Notes: generated by a model from the letters alone, not told the origin. Numbered from the stretch's first letter, positions 1 through 7,529 are shown. The stretch: DNA of 43,125 bases from Streptomyces bambusae (GCF_020532645.1 NZ_JAJAUZ010000058.1:1-43125); one strand, 5' to 3'. Numbers and translations: made by a program.

Positions 1-26
1 GCCCGGCGCCGGCCGGGTTGCCGTTC

Positions 27-82
27 TTGGGGCTCCGCCCCAAACCCCGCTCCTCAAGCGCCGGAGGGGCTGGACTTTGCCC
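27..82. repeat. Dispersed Streptomyces intergenic repeat, copy 1
   Basis: The stretch carries GGGGCTCCGCCCC followed by an ACCCCG-like block and CTCAAGCGCCGGAGGGGCTGG. The same order of blocks recurs near 11152-11210 and, more degenerate, near 13482-13525. The first block is self-complementary (GGGGC/GCCCC) and can fold. Similar elements are common between Streptomyces genes. No coding role is seen. Confidence 0.6.
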
Positions 83-84
83 CC

Positions 85-364
85 GCCCCGTGGGCAGCCG
101 GCCCAAGTCGGCTGGACTTTGCCCCCCGCCCGGTGGGCAGCCGGCCGGAGCAAGGTGAGGCCAGGCCCGGCGGGCAATCGACCCGGACAGGGTGGGAATG
201 CCAGGACCGGCGGGCAGGCAGCCGAGCACGGGTGGGAATGCCCCGCCCGGCGGGCAATCGACCCGGGCAGGGTCGGACTGCCCAGCCCGGAAGGCAGGCG
301 GCACCGGCAAGCGGTGGGTGCCGCGCCCCATGGGCAGTCGGGCCGGGGCCCTGCCCGGTCGGCA
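85..364. repeat. Degenerate tandem repeat array, 40-bp period
   Basis: A 12-base core close to GCCCGGCGGGCA begins at 85, 128, 165, 205, 245, 285, 325 and 353. Five consecutive cores (165 to 325) are spaced exactly 40 bases apart; the outer spacings are 43, 37 and 28. The core is nearly palindromic (GCCCG/CGGGC), so each unit can form a short hairpin. Between the cores the units share blocks such as GGTGGGAATGCC and CGACCCGG. Long open frames cross the array, but the repeat and the lack of recognisable protein sequence argue against coding. This array and the dispersed repeat are all I see in 1-420; no gene is called there. Confidence 0.75.
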
Positions 365-421
365 GCCGGGCAGGCGCTGCCGGACAGGCCCTCCGGGCCA
401 CCGGCACGGCGCGCGGAAACG

Positions 422-460
422 CCGAAGGCCCGGAGACCTATTCGGTCTCCGGGCCTTCGG
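422..460 (-). terminator. Terminator of tRNA-Val(CAC)
   Basis: A perfect 17-bp stem (422-438 with 444-460) closes a 5-base loop, TATTC. It lies six bases downstream of the leftward tRNA-Val gene, as expected for its terminator. A long T tract is absent, which is usual in Streptomyces. Confidence 0.85.
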
Positions 461-466
461 TCCGGG

Positions 467-538
467 TGGGCGATACTGGGATCGAACCAGTGACCCCTTC
501 GGTGTGAACGAAGTGCTCTCCCGCTGAGCTAATCGCCC
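467..538 (-). tRNA. tRNA-Val (anticodon CAC)
   Basis: The reverse strand folds as a 72-base cloverleaf. The acceptor stem GGGCGAT pairs with ATCGCCC and is followed by discriminator A at 467. The anticodon stem CTTCG/CGAAG closes the loop TTCACAC, giving anticodon CAC, which reads the valine codon GUG. The T arm contains GGTTCGATCC. CCA is not encoded. The body resembles the three tRNA-Val(GAC) genes at 7082-7365, so the two Val isoacceptors in this window are probably related by duplication. Confidence 0.95.
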
Positions 539-601
539 GGGCACACCGAGAACATTACCGCATGTCAGCGGGTACCCGAGACCACCCCCACCCTCGGCCC
601 G

Positions 602-1024
602 TCACTGCGCGATGCTCCACGGCATCACGAACCCGAACTTCCAGAGGTAGACCCCGAGCAGCACCCCGGTGATCACGAGCCCGGTGGTGATGAGGATCAG
701 GTTCCGCCGCCGGACCTCGGGATCCAGCGCCCGCTGCGCCGCCTCGGTCACCTTCCGCTTGGTCCAGCGCAGCACGAGCTGGGCCCAGACGAACTCGGTG
801 GCCCAGATCGCCATGCCCGCGAAGATCACGAGCCAGCCCGGCCCCGGCAGCGGCAGCATGATCACGCCGGCCACGACCACGGCCAGTCCGACGATGAAGA
901 CGCCCACCTGCCAGCTGAGGTGCAGGGTCCGGCGGGCCTTGATGAACTCCGGCGCCCGCGAGCCGAGCGGCTGCTCCCCCTCGGACGTCTCCGCGGTCTT
1001 GTCTTCGTCACTCCCCGTATTCAT
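602..1024 (-). CDS. PGPGW-motif transmembrane protein (TIGR02611-like)
   Basis: A 140-residue protein with a charged, acidic N-terminus (NTGSDEDKTAETSEG) and four hydrophobic stretches. The signature PLPGPGWLVIFAGMA sits between membrane segments, and this PGPGW motif defines a family of actinobacterial membrane proteins of unknown function. A basic loop (RWTKRKVTEAAQRALDPEVRRRN) separates the second and third membrane segments. I chose the ATG at 1024. A TTG at 1114 would add 30 residues unlike the family, and neither start has a strong ribosome binding site. It diverges from ssgB, with about 190 bases between the two starts. No enzymatic role can be inferred. Confidence 0.8.
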   Translation of the reverse strand: MNTGSDEDKTAETSEGEQPLGSRAPEFIKARRTLHLSWQVGVFIVGLAVVVAGVIMLPLPGPGWLVIFAGMAIWATEFVWAQLVLRWTKRKVTEAAQRALDPEVRRRNLILITTGLVITGVLLGVYLWKFGFVMPWSIAQ

Positions 1025-1127
1025 GGACGCAAACCTACCCGAGCCGGACGGGCGTGCCCAGCACATGTCGAGGGCCCCTGGGATCCGCCGTCCGAGGTAC
1101 CTGAAGAACCGCAAAACGGTCAGAGGG

Positions 1128-1151
1128 GTTTACAACGGCACCGTAGGTGGC
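1128..1151 (+). promoter_or_regulatory. Possible stress-sigma promoter of ssgB
   Basis: GTTTAC at 1128-1133 is followed after 13 bases by GTGGC. In Streptomyces coelicolor ssgB is known to depend on the stress sigma factor SigH, whose promoters have a GTTT-type -35 and a GGGTA-type -10. Only the -35 fits well here, so this is a weak candidate. Confidence 0.25.
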
Positions 1152-1212
1152 ATGTCGATTTCGCCGACGTGCGAATCCCCGAGCGCACACTGAGCGAAAG
1201 GCCCTGGCGCTT

Positions 1213-1626
1213 ATGAACACCACGGTCAGCTGCGAGCTGCACCTGCGCCTCGTTGTGTCGAGCGAGTCCTCACTGCCTGTACCCGCGGGCCTGCGGTATG
1301 ACACGGCCGACCCCTACGCCGTGCACGCCACCTTCCACACCGGCGCCGAGGAGACGGTCGAATGGGTATTCGCCCGCGACCTCCTCGCCGAGGGCCTGCA
1401 CCGGCCCACCGGTACCGGAGACGTCCGCGTCTGGCCGTCCCGGAGTCACGGTCAGGGCGTGGTCTGCATCGCCCTGAGCTCACCGGAGGGAGAAGCACTG
1501 CTCGAAGCACCCGCACGAGCGCTGGAATCGTTCCTGAAGCGGACGGACGCCGCGGTTCCACCAGGCACCGAGCACCGGCACTTCGACCTCGACCAGGAGC
1601 TCTCCCACATCCTGGCGGAGAGCTGA
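1213..1626 (+). CDS. ssgB: Sporulation-specific cell division protein SsgB
   Basis: A 137-residue SsgA-like protein that I recognise as SsgB; the sequence is nearly invariant among streptomycetes (start MNTTVSCELHLRLVVSSESS, end ELSHILAES). In Streptomyces, SsgB with SsgA marks the future septum sites in aerial hyphae and recruits FtsZ, so it acts at the membrane during sporulation septation. The internal motif DPYAVHATFHTGAEETVEW is typical of the family. I chose the ATG at 1213, preceded by GAAAGG at a suitable distance, because it gives the usual family length; the in-frame GTG at 1147 would add 22 residues foreign to SsgB. The gene stands alone, divergent from the PGPGW gene. Confidence 0.97.
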   Translation: MNTTVSCELHLRLVVSSESSLPVPAGLRYDTADPYAVHATFHTGAEETVEWVFARDLLAEGLHRPTGTGDVRVWPSRSHGQGVVCIALSSPEGEALLEAPARALESFLKRTDAAVPPGTEHRHFDLDQELSHILAES

Positions 1627-1646
1627 ACCAGCACGAGCCTCGCTCG

Positions 1647-1673
1647 ACACCGTCCGACTCGGGGCGACGGTGT
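1647..1673 (+). terminator. Weak terminator after ssgB
   Basis: ACACCGTC (1647-1654) pairs with GACGGTGT (1666-1673) around an 11-base loop, 20 bases after the ssgB stop. The stem is only 8 bp and has no T tract, so its efficiency is uncertain. Confidence 0.4.
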
Positions 1674-1817
1674 GAGCTGGACAACCACATACGGCAGTGC
1701 CGGCGCTGTTCCCGCGGGAGCCACCCGCGGGGACGGCGCCGGTGCGCTTTCCGGGGGAGCCGCTAGAGTCGGCCAGCGGCGGGACCCTCCTGCCGGCAGC
1801 CCCAGGGAGCGGATCAC

Positions 1818-2375
1818 GTGCAGATTCCCCACGACACCCGTCGCGCGCTCGACGTCGTCGTCGACCTGGTGAACACCGCGCCCGAAGCGGACCAGGCCGA
1901 CGGACTGTCGGACCTCGGTGCGCTGCGCGATTTCGTGCGCGAGCACGAGATCAGCGACGTCGGGGAGCTGGGGGCGCGCGACCTCGCCGGGGTACGGGCC
2001 GTCCGGACCCGCTTCGCCCAGGTGTTCGGCGCGAAGAGCCCCCGGATCGCGGCCGGCGTGATCAACGAGCTGGTGGCGGCGGCCGGCACCACCCCCCGGC
2101 TGACCGACCACGACGGCTACGACTGGCACGTGCACTACTTCGCGCCCGGCGCCTCCGTCGGCGACCACATCGCCGCGGACTGCGGCATGGCCCTGGCCTT
2201 CATCGTGGTCTCCGGCGAGCGGGAGCGGCTGCGCCGCTGCGAGGCCCCGGACTGCCGCCGCGCCTTCGTCGACCTGTCCCGCAACCGCTCCCGCCGCTAC
2301 TGCGACAGCCGCACCTGCGGGAACCGGCTGCACGTCGCCGCGTACCGGGCGCGCCGCAAGGAAGCCGGCGAGTAG
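1818..2375 (+). CDS. CGNR zinc finger protein (ABATE domain)
   Basis: A 185-residue protein with two parts. Residues 1-130 form the helical ABATE-type domain, with the characteristic ALDVVVDLVNT near the start. Residues 135-175 form the CGNR zinc finger: RRCEAPDCRRAFVDLSRNRSRRYCDSRTCGNR is the pattern, with Cys pairs CEAPDC and CDSRTC and the name-giving CGNR motif. Proteins of this family are thought to be stress-related transcription regulators; direct targets are unknown. The start is the GTG at 1818, behind GGGAGCGGATC. A TAGAGT -10-like hexamer at 1764-1769 may serve it. It converges on the small membrane gene at 2391, leaving only 15 bases. Confidence 0.85.
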   Translation: MQIPHDTRRALDVVVDLVNTAPEADQADGLSDLGALRDFVREHEISDVGELGARDLAGVRAVRTRFAQVFGAKSPRIAAGVINELVAAAGTTPRLTDHDGYDWHVHYFAPGASVGDHIAADCGMALAFIVVSGERERLRRCEAPDCRRAFVDLSRNRSRRYCDSRTCGNRLHVAAYRARRKEAGE

Positions 2376-2390
2376 CCGCAGCGGCCGCGG

Positions 2391-2594
2391 TCACAGCAGG
2401 AGCAGGTCGTGCACCGCGGCCATCAGGAGCAGCGCCGCGATGACCGACAGGAAGATCATCAGCGGCGGCTGGGACAGGGCGTACAGGCAGCCGCGGGCCT
2501 CGGGGCCCGGGGGCGCCGGGTCGGCGGGGCCCGGAAGGGGTGCGGCCGCTGCCGTGACGACGGGGGCCTCGCCCCGCTGGGTGTTCGGTGCCAT
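2391..2594 (-). CDS. Small single-pass membrane protein
   Basis: A 67-residue protein: residues 1-38 are Ala/Pro-rich and probably disordered, then LMIFLSVIAALLLMAAVHDLLLL forms one hydrophobic C-terminal segment (residues 45-67). The very short tail after the segment suggests a tail-anchored topology. I do not recognise a family. No strong ribosome binding site is seen before the ATG at 2594. It may form a leftward unit with the gene ending at 2730, 135 bases upstream. Confidence 0.55.
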   Translation of the reverse strand: MAPNTQRGEAPVVTAAAAPLPGPADPAPPGPEARGCLYALSQPPLMIFLSVIAALLLMAAVHDLLLL

Positions 2595-2729
2595 CTCGGG
2601 GGCATGATGGCGCAGCCAACCGCCGGCTGCCCCTCAACACGCCCGCGCGGACGGCCAGTTCGTCAGATCCCGTGGTTGTGCCGGCCGTCCGTTCACGGCC
2701 GCCGGGCCGGGCGCGGAGCCGTACGCCGC

Positions 2730-3146
2730 TCAGATGCCGTGCTTCTTGAGGATCGCCTCGATGTCGGAGAAGTCGTCGGCGGGCGCCGTGGACTTCGGCG
2801 GGGCCGCGGGGGCCGGTCGGCTGCCGAGGGAGGGGGCGGAGGCGGCCGGGGCCACGGCTTCCGGGCCCGCCGGAGCGGCCGTACGGCCCTTGCCGCGGCG
2901 TTCGACGAGGCGGGTCGCCGTGAACAGGAGCCAGGACAGGCCGAGGACGCCGAAGCCGATCCACACGGTCGGCTTGAAGACGATCCCGGAGAGCCAGTCC
3001 ACGACCCCGGTCATGACCAGGCCGAGCGGGACCAGCGCGTAGGCGGCGATCCGGGTCGCGGCCAGGAAGCGCTTGCGGTACGCGGTCAGCGCCGCAATGC
3101 CCAGGCCGGCCGCGGCCACCGCGGAACAGATGGTCTCGGCAAGCAT
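2730..3146 (-). CDS. Conserved three-helix membrane protein
   Basis: A 138-residue protein starting MLAETICSAVAAAGLGIAAL. Three hydrophobic segments lie at about residues 3-20, 32-52 and 58-76, followed by a basic stretch (LVERRGKGR) and an Ala/Pro-rich linker. The tail, DDFSDIEAILKKHGI, is charged and amphipathic and may be a conserved cytoplasmic peptide. The ATG at 3146 begins the first hydrophobic segment and follows GGATC; longer in-frame starts read through Pro/Arg-rich sequence unlike protein. Function unknown. Confidence 0.7.
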   Translation of the reverse strand: MLAETICSAVAAAGLGIAALTAYRKRFLAATRIAAYALVPLGLVMTGVVDWLSGIVFKPTVWIGFGVLGLSWLLFTATRLVERRGKGRTAAPAGPEAVAPAASAPSLGSRPAPAAPPKSTAPADDFSDIEAILKKHGI

Positions 3147-3368
3147 GCGATCCTCCAGCTCGGCGGGCCCCGGACGGCACCGGGGAGGTTGTCTCCCCTC
3201 CATCCTGCACCGCCCTGCGGCACCCGGGCCACGCCCGCGGGCCGCTCCGGCCGGATCTCCGGGGGATCTCCGGGGCGGCCTCCTCCGCAGGGTGCAGGCG
3301 GCCGGATCCGCGACGGGTACCGGACGGCCGGATGCGGCGGGCGGTGCGGCGGCTGGGAGACTGGGGGC

Positions 3369-3887
3369 ATGAGCGATTCCCAGCCCACCGCCCCCGCAGC
3401 CACCGTCGTCCTGGACGTGTGGTGCGAACTCCAGTGCCCCGACTGCCGCAGCTCCCTGGAGGACCTGCGCGCCCTGCGGTCCCACTACGGCGACCGGCTG
3501 GACGTCCGGCTGCGCCACTTCCCGCTGGAGAAGCACAAGCACGCGTTCGCCGCGGCGCAGGCCGCCGAGGAGGCCGCCGAGCAGGGCCAGGGCTGGCCGT
3601 ACGCCGAGGCGGTGCTCGCCCGGGCGGAGGAGCTGGGCGAGCGCGGCGAGGCCGTGCTGCTCGATGTGGCGCGCGAACTCGGCCTGGACGCCGGGGAGTT
3701 CGACACCGCCCTGATCGACGGCCGGCACATCCTGATCGTGGACGCGGACCAGGCGGAGGGCAAGGCGATCGGTGTGACCGGCACGCCGACGTACGTCATC
3801 GGCGGCGAGCGCCTCGACGGCGGAAAGAGCCAGGAGGGTCTGCGCGCCCGCATCACGGAGATCGCCGACCGGCTGCTCGGCGCCTGA
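3369..3887 (+). CDS. DsbA-family thioredoxin-fold protein
   Basis: A 172-residue cytoplasmic protein (no signal peptide). The thioredoxin-fold active site is CPDC at about residues 26-29 (in CELQCPDCRSS), and the cis-proline loop is GVTGTPTYVIGG near residues 138-149. The all-helical insertion between them is typical of the DsbA/FrnE-like group. Such proteins catalyse disulfide exchange or isomerisation; the substrate cannot be deduced. An additional Cys precedes the motif (CELQC). ATG at 3369 follows a GGGGGC stretch; longer starts upstream belong to noncoding DNA. Transcription ends at the hairpin shared with the convergent acetyltransferase. Confidence 0.85.
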   Translation: MSDSQPTAPAATVVLDVWCELQCPDCRSSLEDLRALRSHYGDRLDVRLRHFPLEKHKHAFAAAQAAEEAAEQGQGWPYAEAVLARAEELGERGEAVLLDVARELGLDAGEFDTALIDGRHILIVDADQAEGKAIGVTGTPTYVIGGERLDGGKSQEGLRARITEIADRLLGA

Positions 3888-3896
3888 GGCCGGCGT

Positions 3897-3922
3897 CCCG
3901 CCCCGCCCGGAACCGGGGCGGG
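3897..3922. terminator. Bidirectional terminator
   Basis: CCCGCCCCG (3897-3905) pairs with CGGGGCGGG (3914-3922) around CCCGGAAC. It lies between the converging stops at 3887 and 3936 and can serve both genes. Confidence 0.7.
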
Positions 3923-3935
3923 GCGGGGCGGGGTC

Positions 3936-4781
3936 TCAGACGAGGTCCTTGCCGTAGTTGTAGGAGCTGGGCCGGTAGCCCAGCGATTCGTACAGGCGCA
4001 GCGCCGGGGTGTTGCCCGCGAAGACGTTGAGGCCGATCAGCGGGGCCCCGTCGGCCAGGGCGACCTCCTCGGCGAGGAGCATCAGCGAGCGGCCGTGACC
4101 CCTCCCCCGGTGTTCCTCGGCCACCTCGACGTCGAAGACGTAGGCGCCGGCCCGGTCGGGCAGCACCCGGTCGTGCCGGGAGACCCACAGCGTCCCGAGC
4201 GTGGCGCCGTCCGCCTGCTCCAGGACCCGGAACCACACGCCCGGGGTGTCGAGGCCGTCCGGGAGCAGACTGTCGTGGTCGGCGCGGGACTTGGCCTGCG
4301 CGGCTTCCGCGGGCAGGCCGCGGTCCGTCCATTCCTTCGCGTAGTTCTCGATGGCGCGGACCAGCCAGGGGCCGTACTCCGCGGCCGTCATCGGCCGCCC
4401 GGTGATGCCGTCGGGCAGCGGGCACGGGGCGCCGTCGAGGTCCTTGACCATGTTGCGGGAGACCTCGCGGTAGCCGAGGGCGGCGGCGAGGCGGCGGCCG
4501 GCCGCGGAGTCGGCGGGAACGGCGGTCCGGACCCGGCGGCAGCCCCAGGAGCGCAGCACCTCCTCGGCGGCGAGCGCGGCGACCGCGCCGCGGCCGCGCC
4601 CCCGGTCGGGCTCGTCGATGTACAGGCCCCTGATCTCGCCGAGGACGGGCCCGAAGGGGGTGTCCGTGCCGAGTTCGAGGGCGCCGACGTGCCGGCTGTT
4701 GACGCAGACCTCGTAGGCGCGCACCCGCGCCCCGCTGCTGCTCTGCTGGAGCGGCCCGGTCGGCCGCAGGGTGGTGGTCAT
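3936..4781 (-). CDS. Tandem-domain GNAT N-acetyltransferase
   Basis: A 281-residue protein made of two GNAT folds. The N-terminal domain has the acyl-CoA motif in DEPDRGRGRGAVAALAAEE (about residues 70-90), and the C-terminal domain has EEHRGRGHGRSLMLLAEE (about 220-240), followed by NVFAGNTPALRLYESLGY, the classic end of a GNAT fold. Both CoA sites look intact, unlike many two-domain GNATs in which one is degenerate. The ATG at 4781 (MTTTLRPTG) is preferred; a TTG at 4823 would add 14 residues. The acceptor substrate is unknown; the protein could modify small amines or proteins. Confidence 0.85.
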   Translation of the reverse strand: MTTTLRPTGPLQQSSSGARVRAYEVCVNSRHVGALELGTDTPFGPVLGEIRGLYIDEPDRGRGRGAVAALAAEEVLRSWGCRRVRTAVPADSAAGRRLAAALGYREVSRNMVKDLDGAPCPLPDGITGRPMTAAEYGPWLVRAIENYAKEWTDRGLPAEAAQAKSRADHDSLLPDGLDTPGVWFRVLEQADGATLGTLWVSRHDRVLPDRAGAYVFDVEVAEEHRGRGHGRSLMLLAEEVALADGAPLIGLNVFAGNTPALRLYESLGYRPSSYNYGKDLV

Positions 4782-4841
4782 CAGTGGAGTTGTACCGGCC
4801 CTGCGGCGTTCCGTCACCGGCAATTACCGGTCGGACGGGCC

Positions 4842-5663
4842 CTACGGGTCGAGGTCGGCGCCCGCGCGCTCGTCGAAGACGCGCATCGCCTTGGCGGTGA
4901 CCGGGCCAGGGGCGGCGGCGAGGTCGCGGCCGTCGATGCGGTGGACGGCCTGGACGTCGCGCAGGGTGGAGGTCAGGAAGACCTCCTCGGCGCGGTCGAG
5001 CACGTCCAGCGGCAGGTCGGTCTCCTGGGCGCCGGTCCATTCGACGACCAGCGCCCGGGTGATGCCGGCGAGGCAGCCGGAGGCCACCGGCGGGGTGTGG
5101 AGTTCGCCGTCGAGGACGACGAACACGTTGGAGCCGGTGCCCTCGCAGAGCCGGCCGAGGGTGTTGCCGAAGAGCGCCTCGGAGGCCCCGGCCCGCAGGG
5201 CGCGGTCGAGGGCCACGACGTTCTCGGCGTACGAGGTGGTCTTGAGCCCGGCGACGGCGCTGCGCTCGTTGCGCACCCAGGGCACGGTGATCACGGCCGT
5301 GGTGTCGGGGCGGCGGGTGGTCTCGCCGAGGGCGACGACCAGGGTGGGGCCGCTGTCGCCGCGGTCGGAACCGAGCGGGGAGATTCCGCCGGTGTAGGTG
5401 ATGCGCAGCCGGCCGAGCGGTACGGGCCGGTCGCGGAGGACGGCCGCACAGGCCCGGCGGACCTCGTCGTGGTCGGGGTCGGGCAGGCCGAGGCCCCGCG
5501 CGGAGCGGGTCAGCCGGTCCAGGTGCCGGGTGAGCGCGAAGGCCTGCCCGTCCACCGCCTTGAGCGTCTCGAAGACGCCGTCCCCCACGGTCAGGCCGTG
5601 GTCGAAGACGGACACCCTGGCGGCGTCCGCGTCCCGCAGCTCTCCGTCGAGCCAGATCCTCAC
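4842..5663 (-). CDS. pabC: Aminodeoxychorismate lyase / class IV aminotransferase
   Basis: A 273-residue PLP enzyme of fold type IV. The PLP lysine is in GLKTTSYAENV (about residue 145), and EGTGSNVFVV is the family motif. It probably cleaves 4-amino-4-deoxychorismate to p-aminobenzoate and pyruvate for folate synthesis. The assignment as PabC rather than a branched-chain or D-amino acid aminotransferase comes mainly from the neighbour. The GTG start at 5663 overlaps the pabB stop by four bases (GTGA), and GGAGGG lies just upstream, so translation is coupled to pabB. Confidence 0.85.
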   Translation of the reverse strand: MRIWLDGELRDADAARVSVFDHGLTVGDGVFETLKAVDGQAFALTRHLDRLTRSARGLGLPDPDHDEVRRACAAVLRDRPVPLGRLRITYTGGISPLGSDRGDSGPTLVVALGETTRRPDTTAVITVPWVRNERSAVAGLKTTSYAENVVALDRALRAGASEALFGNTLGRLCEGTGSNVFVVLDGELHTPPVASGCLAGITRALVVEWTGAQETDLPLDVLDRAEEVFLTSTLRDVQAVHRIDGRDLAAAPGPVTAKAMRVFDERAGADLDP

Positions 5664-6718
5664 CGTACGGTCCCTCCACTCGCCTGGTACGTCCCCGACG
5701 CTACCGCGAGCAGCCGGGCGGCCTTCAGTTCGGTCTCCGCCCATTCGCGTTCGGGGTCGGAGCCCCAGGTGATGCCGGCGCCGGTGCCGAAGCGGAGGGC
5801 GGGTCCGCCGGGGGCCTCGCGGTCGATCCAGAAGGTGCGGATGCCGACGGCCAGCTCTCCGGTGCGGCGGTCGGCGTCCACCCAGCCGATGCCTCCGCAG
5901 TAGGGGCCGCGGGGGGCGGTCTCCAGCTCCTCGATGATCCGCAGTGCGGAGGACTTGGGGGCGCCGGTGACCGAACCGGGCGGGAAGGTGGCGGCGAGCA
6001 GGGCGGGCCAGCCGGCGCCGTGGGCGATCTCGCCGCGGACGGTGGAGACGAGGTGGACCAGCCCGGGGTGCTCCTCGACGGCGCAGAGTTCGGGGACGGT
6101 GACGGATCCGGTGCTGCAGACGCGGCCGAGGTCGTTGCGGACCAGGTCGACGATCATGACGTTCTCGGCGTGGTCCTTGGGCAGCAGGTCGGCCGCGGTG
6201 CGGCCGGTGCCCTTGATGGGGCCGGACTCCACGATGTGGCCGGTGCGGCGCAGGTAGAGCTCCGGCGAGGCGGTGGCGATCTCCACGCCGTGCGCGGGCA
6301 GCCGGATCGTTCCTGCAAAGGGGGCCGGATTGCCGCGGGCGAGCAGGTCCGTCAGGGCGTCCACGTCGGCGCGGTCCGGGTCGGCGAGCGGCGCGGACAT
6401 CACCCGGCAGAGGTTGGCCTGGTAGACCTCGCCTGCCGCGATGTACTCCCGGATCCGCCGGACGCCGGCCACGTACGCCTCGCGGTCCAGCGAAGAGGTC
6501 CACCCGGCGGTGTCGGGGCCCCGCCAGGCGCCGGGCACCGGCTCGGGCACGGGGTCGGGGCGCACGTCTCCGAAGCGGGCGCACACCAGGCGCCCCTCGA
6601 AGTCGGCCGAGACGGCCCAGAAGCCGGTGGACTCCAGAGCGCCCGGATCGCTGGTCACGTCACGCAGGTCGGTCGCGAGCAGGCCGCCGAAGCGGGCCAT
6701 GGGGGGCAGGTCGTGCAC
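5660..6718 (-). CDS. pabB: Aminodeoxychorismate synthase component I
   Basis: A 352-residue chorismate-binding enzyme. The motif GPIKGTGR is decisive: lysine in PIKGT is typical of PabB, while anthranilate synthase TrpE has alanine there. Other family blocks are ENVMIVDLVRNDLGRV, GSVTGAPKSSALRIIEELE and GGIGWVDADRRTGELAVGIRTF. It converts chorismate with ammonia to aminodeoxychorismate. It is shorter than Escherichia coli PabB (about 450 residues), lacking most of the N-terminal region. No glutamine amidotransferase gene (pabA) is adjacent, so the amidotransferase must come from elsewhere. The start is taken as GTG at 6718 (VHDLPPMARFGG), with no strong ribosome binding site; an ATG seven codons on is possible. 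Confidence 0.88.
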   Translation of the reverse strand: MHDLPPMARFGGLLATDLRDVTSDPGALESTGFWAVSADFEGRLVCARFGDVRPDPVPEPVPGAWRGPDTAGWTSSLDREAYVAGVRRIREYIAAGEVYQANLCRVMSAPLADPDRADVDALTDLLARGNPAPFAGTIRLPAHGVEIATASPELYLRRTGHIVESGPIKGTGRTAADLLPKDHAENVMIVDLVRNDLGRVCSTGSVTVPELCAVEEHPGLVHLVSTVRGEIAHGAGWPALLAATFPPGSVTGAPKSSALRIIEELETAPRGPYCGGIGWVDADRRTGELAVGIRTFWIDREAPGGPALRFGTGAGITWGSDPEREWAETELKAARLLAVASGTYQASGGTVR

Positions 6719-6815
6719 GGCTGTGAGTCTAGGACGGGTGGCCGCCGGGCGCCGGTGGGGCGGCCGGCGGGTGACCTGTTGTGAACGTACGGCAGCACGC
6801 TGCGGAAACGCGTTT

Positions 6816-6843
6816 TTGAGCTGGCCCGGGAATCCGCTAGAGT
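6816..6843 (+). promoter_or_regulatory. Promoter of the tRNA cluster
   Basis: TTGAGC (6816-6821) and TAGAGT (6838-6843) are separated by 16 bases and lie about 50 bases before tRNA-Gly. This matches housekeeping-sigma promoters of Streptomyces stable RNA genes. Confidence 0.75.
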
Positions 6844-6894
6844 TCAACACGTCGCCGGGGAGCGAAGGAAAAACCCCAAGCAACACGGCGACAT

Positions 6895-6967
6895 GCGGAC
6901 GTGGCTCAGTTGGTAGAGCATCACCTTGCCAAGGTGAGGGTCGCGAGTTCGAATCTCGTCGTCCGCT
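6895..6967 (+). tRNA. tRNA-Gly (anticodon GCC)
   Basis: A 73-base cloverleaf: acceptor GCGGACG pairs with CGTCCGC, discriminator T at 6967. Anticodon stem TCACC/GGTGA closes TTGCCAA, giving GCC. The T arm contains GAGTTCGAATCTC. CCA is not encoded. First gene of a five-tRNA cluster. Confidence 0.96.
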
Positions 6968-7006
6968 CGAAGTGGGGGATCTTCCCGAGAACCCCTGCAG
7001 CTCCAT

Positions 7007-7077
7007 GGTGGAGTGGCCGAGAGGCGAGGCAACGGCCTGCAAAGCCGTCTACACGGGTTCAAATCCCGTCTCCACCT
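7007..7077 (+). tRNA. tRNA-Cys (anticodon GCA)
   Basis: A 71-base cloverleaf: acceptor GGTGGAG pairs with CTCCACC, followed by T at 7077, the U73 discriminator expected for cysteine. Anticodon stem ACGGC/GCCGT closes CTGCAAA, giving GCA. CCA is not encoded. Confidence 0.96.
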
Positions 7078-7081
7078 CCAA

Positions 7082-7153
7082 GGACGATTAGCTCAGCGGG
7101 AGAGCGCTTCCCTGACACGGAAGAGGTCACTGGTTCAATCCCAGTATCGTCCA
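7082..7153 (+). tRNA. tRNA-Val (anticodon GAC), copy 1
   Basis: Acceptor GGACGAT pairs with ATCGTCC, discriminator A at 7153; anticodon stem CTTCC/GGAAG closes CTGACAC, giving GAC. It starts only five bases after tRNA-Cys. Apart from two compensated acceptor-stem pairs it is identical to copies 2 and 3. Confidence 0.96.
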
Positions 7154-7172
7154 CTGGATCTTCGGATCCCCC

Positions 7173-7244
7173 GCGCGATTAGCTCAGCGGGAGAGCGCTT
7201 CCCTGACACGGAAGAGGTCACTGGTTCAATCCCAGTATCGCGCA
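7173..7244 (+). tRNA. tRNA-Val (anticodon GAC), copy 2
   Basis: Acceptor GCGCGAT pairs with ATCGCGC, discriminator A at 7244; anticodon GAC in loop CTGACAC. Identical over its length to copy 3. Confidence 0.96.
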
Positions 7245-7293
7245 CGCAACACCGCCCGACCTGCGGCTTCGCATTCACGCGAAGAAGGTCCCC

Positions 7294-7365
7294 GCGCGAT
7301 TAGCTCAGCGGGAGAGCGCTTCCCTGACACGGAAGAGGTCACTGGTTCAATCCCAGTATCGCGCA
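7294..7365 (+). tRNA. tRNA-Val (anticodon GAC), copy 3
   Basis: Acceptor GCGCGAT pairs with ATCGCGC, discriminator A at 7365; anticodon GAC. A short hairpin (CTTCGC/GCGAAG) lies between copies 2 and 3 and may help processing. The terminator at 7374 follows at once. Confidence 0.96.
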
Positions 7366-7373
7366 CCGTCCGG

Positions 7374-7403
7374 AAGCCCCGGCCGTCTCCACGGCCGGGG
7401 CTT
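7374..7403 (+). terminator. Terminator of the tRNA cluster
   Basis: AAGCCCCGGCCGT (7374-7386) pairs perfectly with ACGGCCGGGGCTT (7391-7403) around CTCC, followed by TTCG. It lies nine bases after the last tRNA-Val. Confidence 0.92.
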
Positions 7404-7529
7404 TCGCGTGTGCGGGACCGCTGCGGGAGCACGGAGAAACGGCGCCCCCGGGAAGGGGACGCCGTAGGGTCCGCCGGGCGGTCCGCCGGCAGGCCTGGCG
7501 GCCGGGCCGGCGAACGGACCGCGGTCGGA

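Noticed and set aside
85..364. CRISPR array
   Set aside because: The units have a regular 40-base period, but repeats and spacers are not distinguishable, the core is only 12 bases and no cas gene is present.
467..538. tRNA-Val as an integration site of a mobile element
   Set aside because: No integrase, excisionase or direct repeat of the tRNA 3' end is found near it, nor near the tRNA cluster at 6895-7365.
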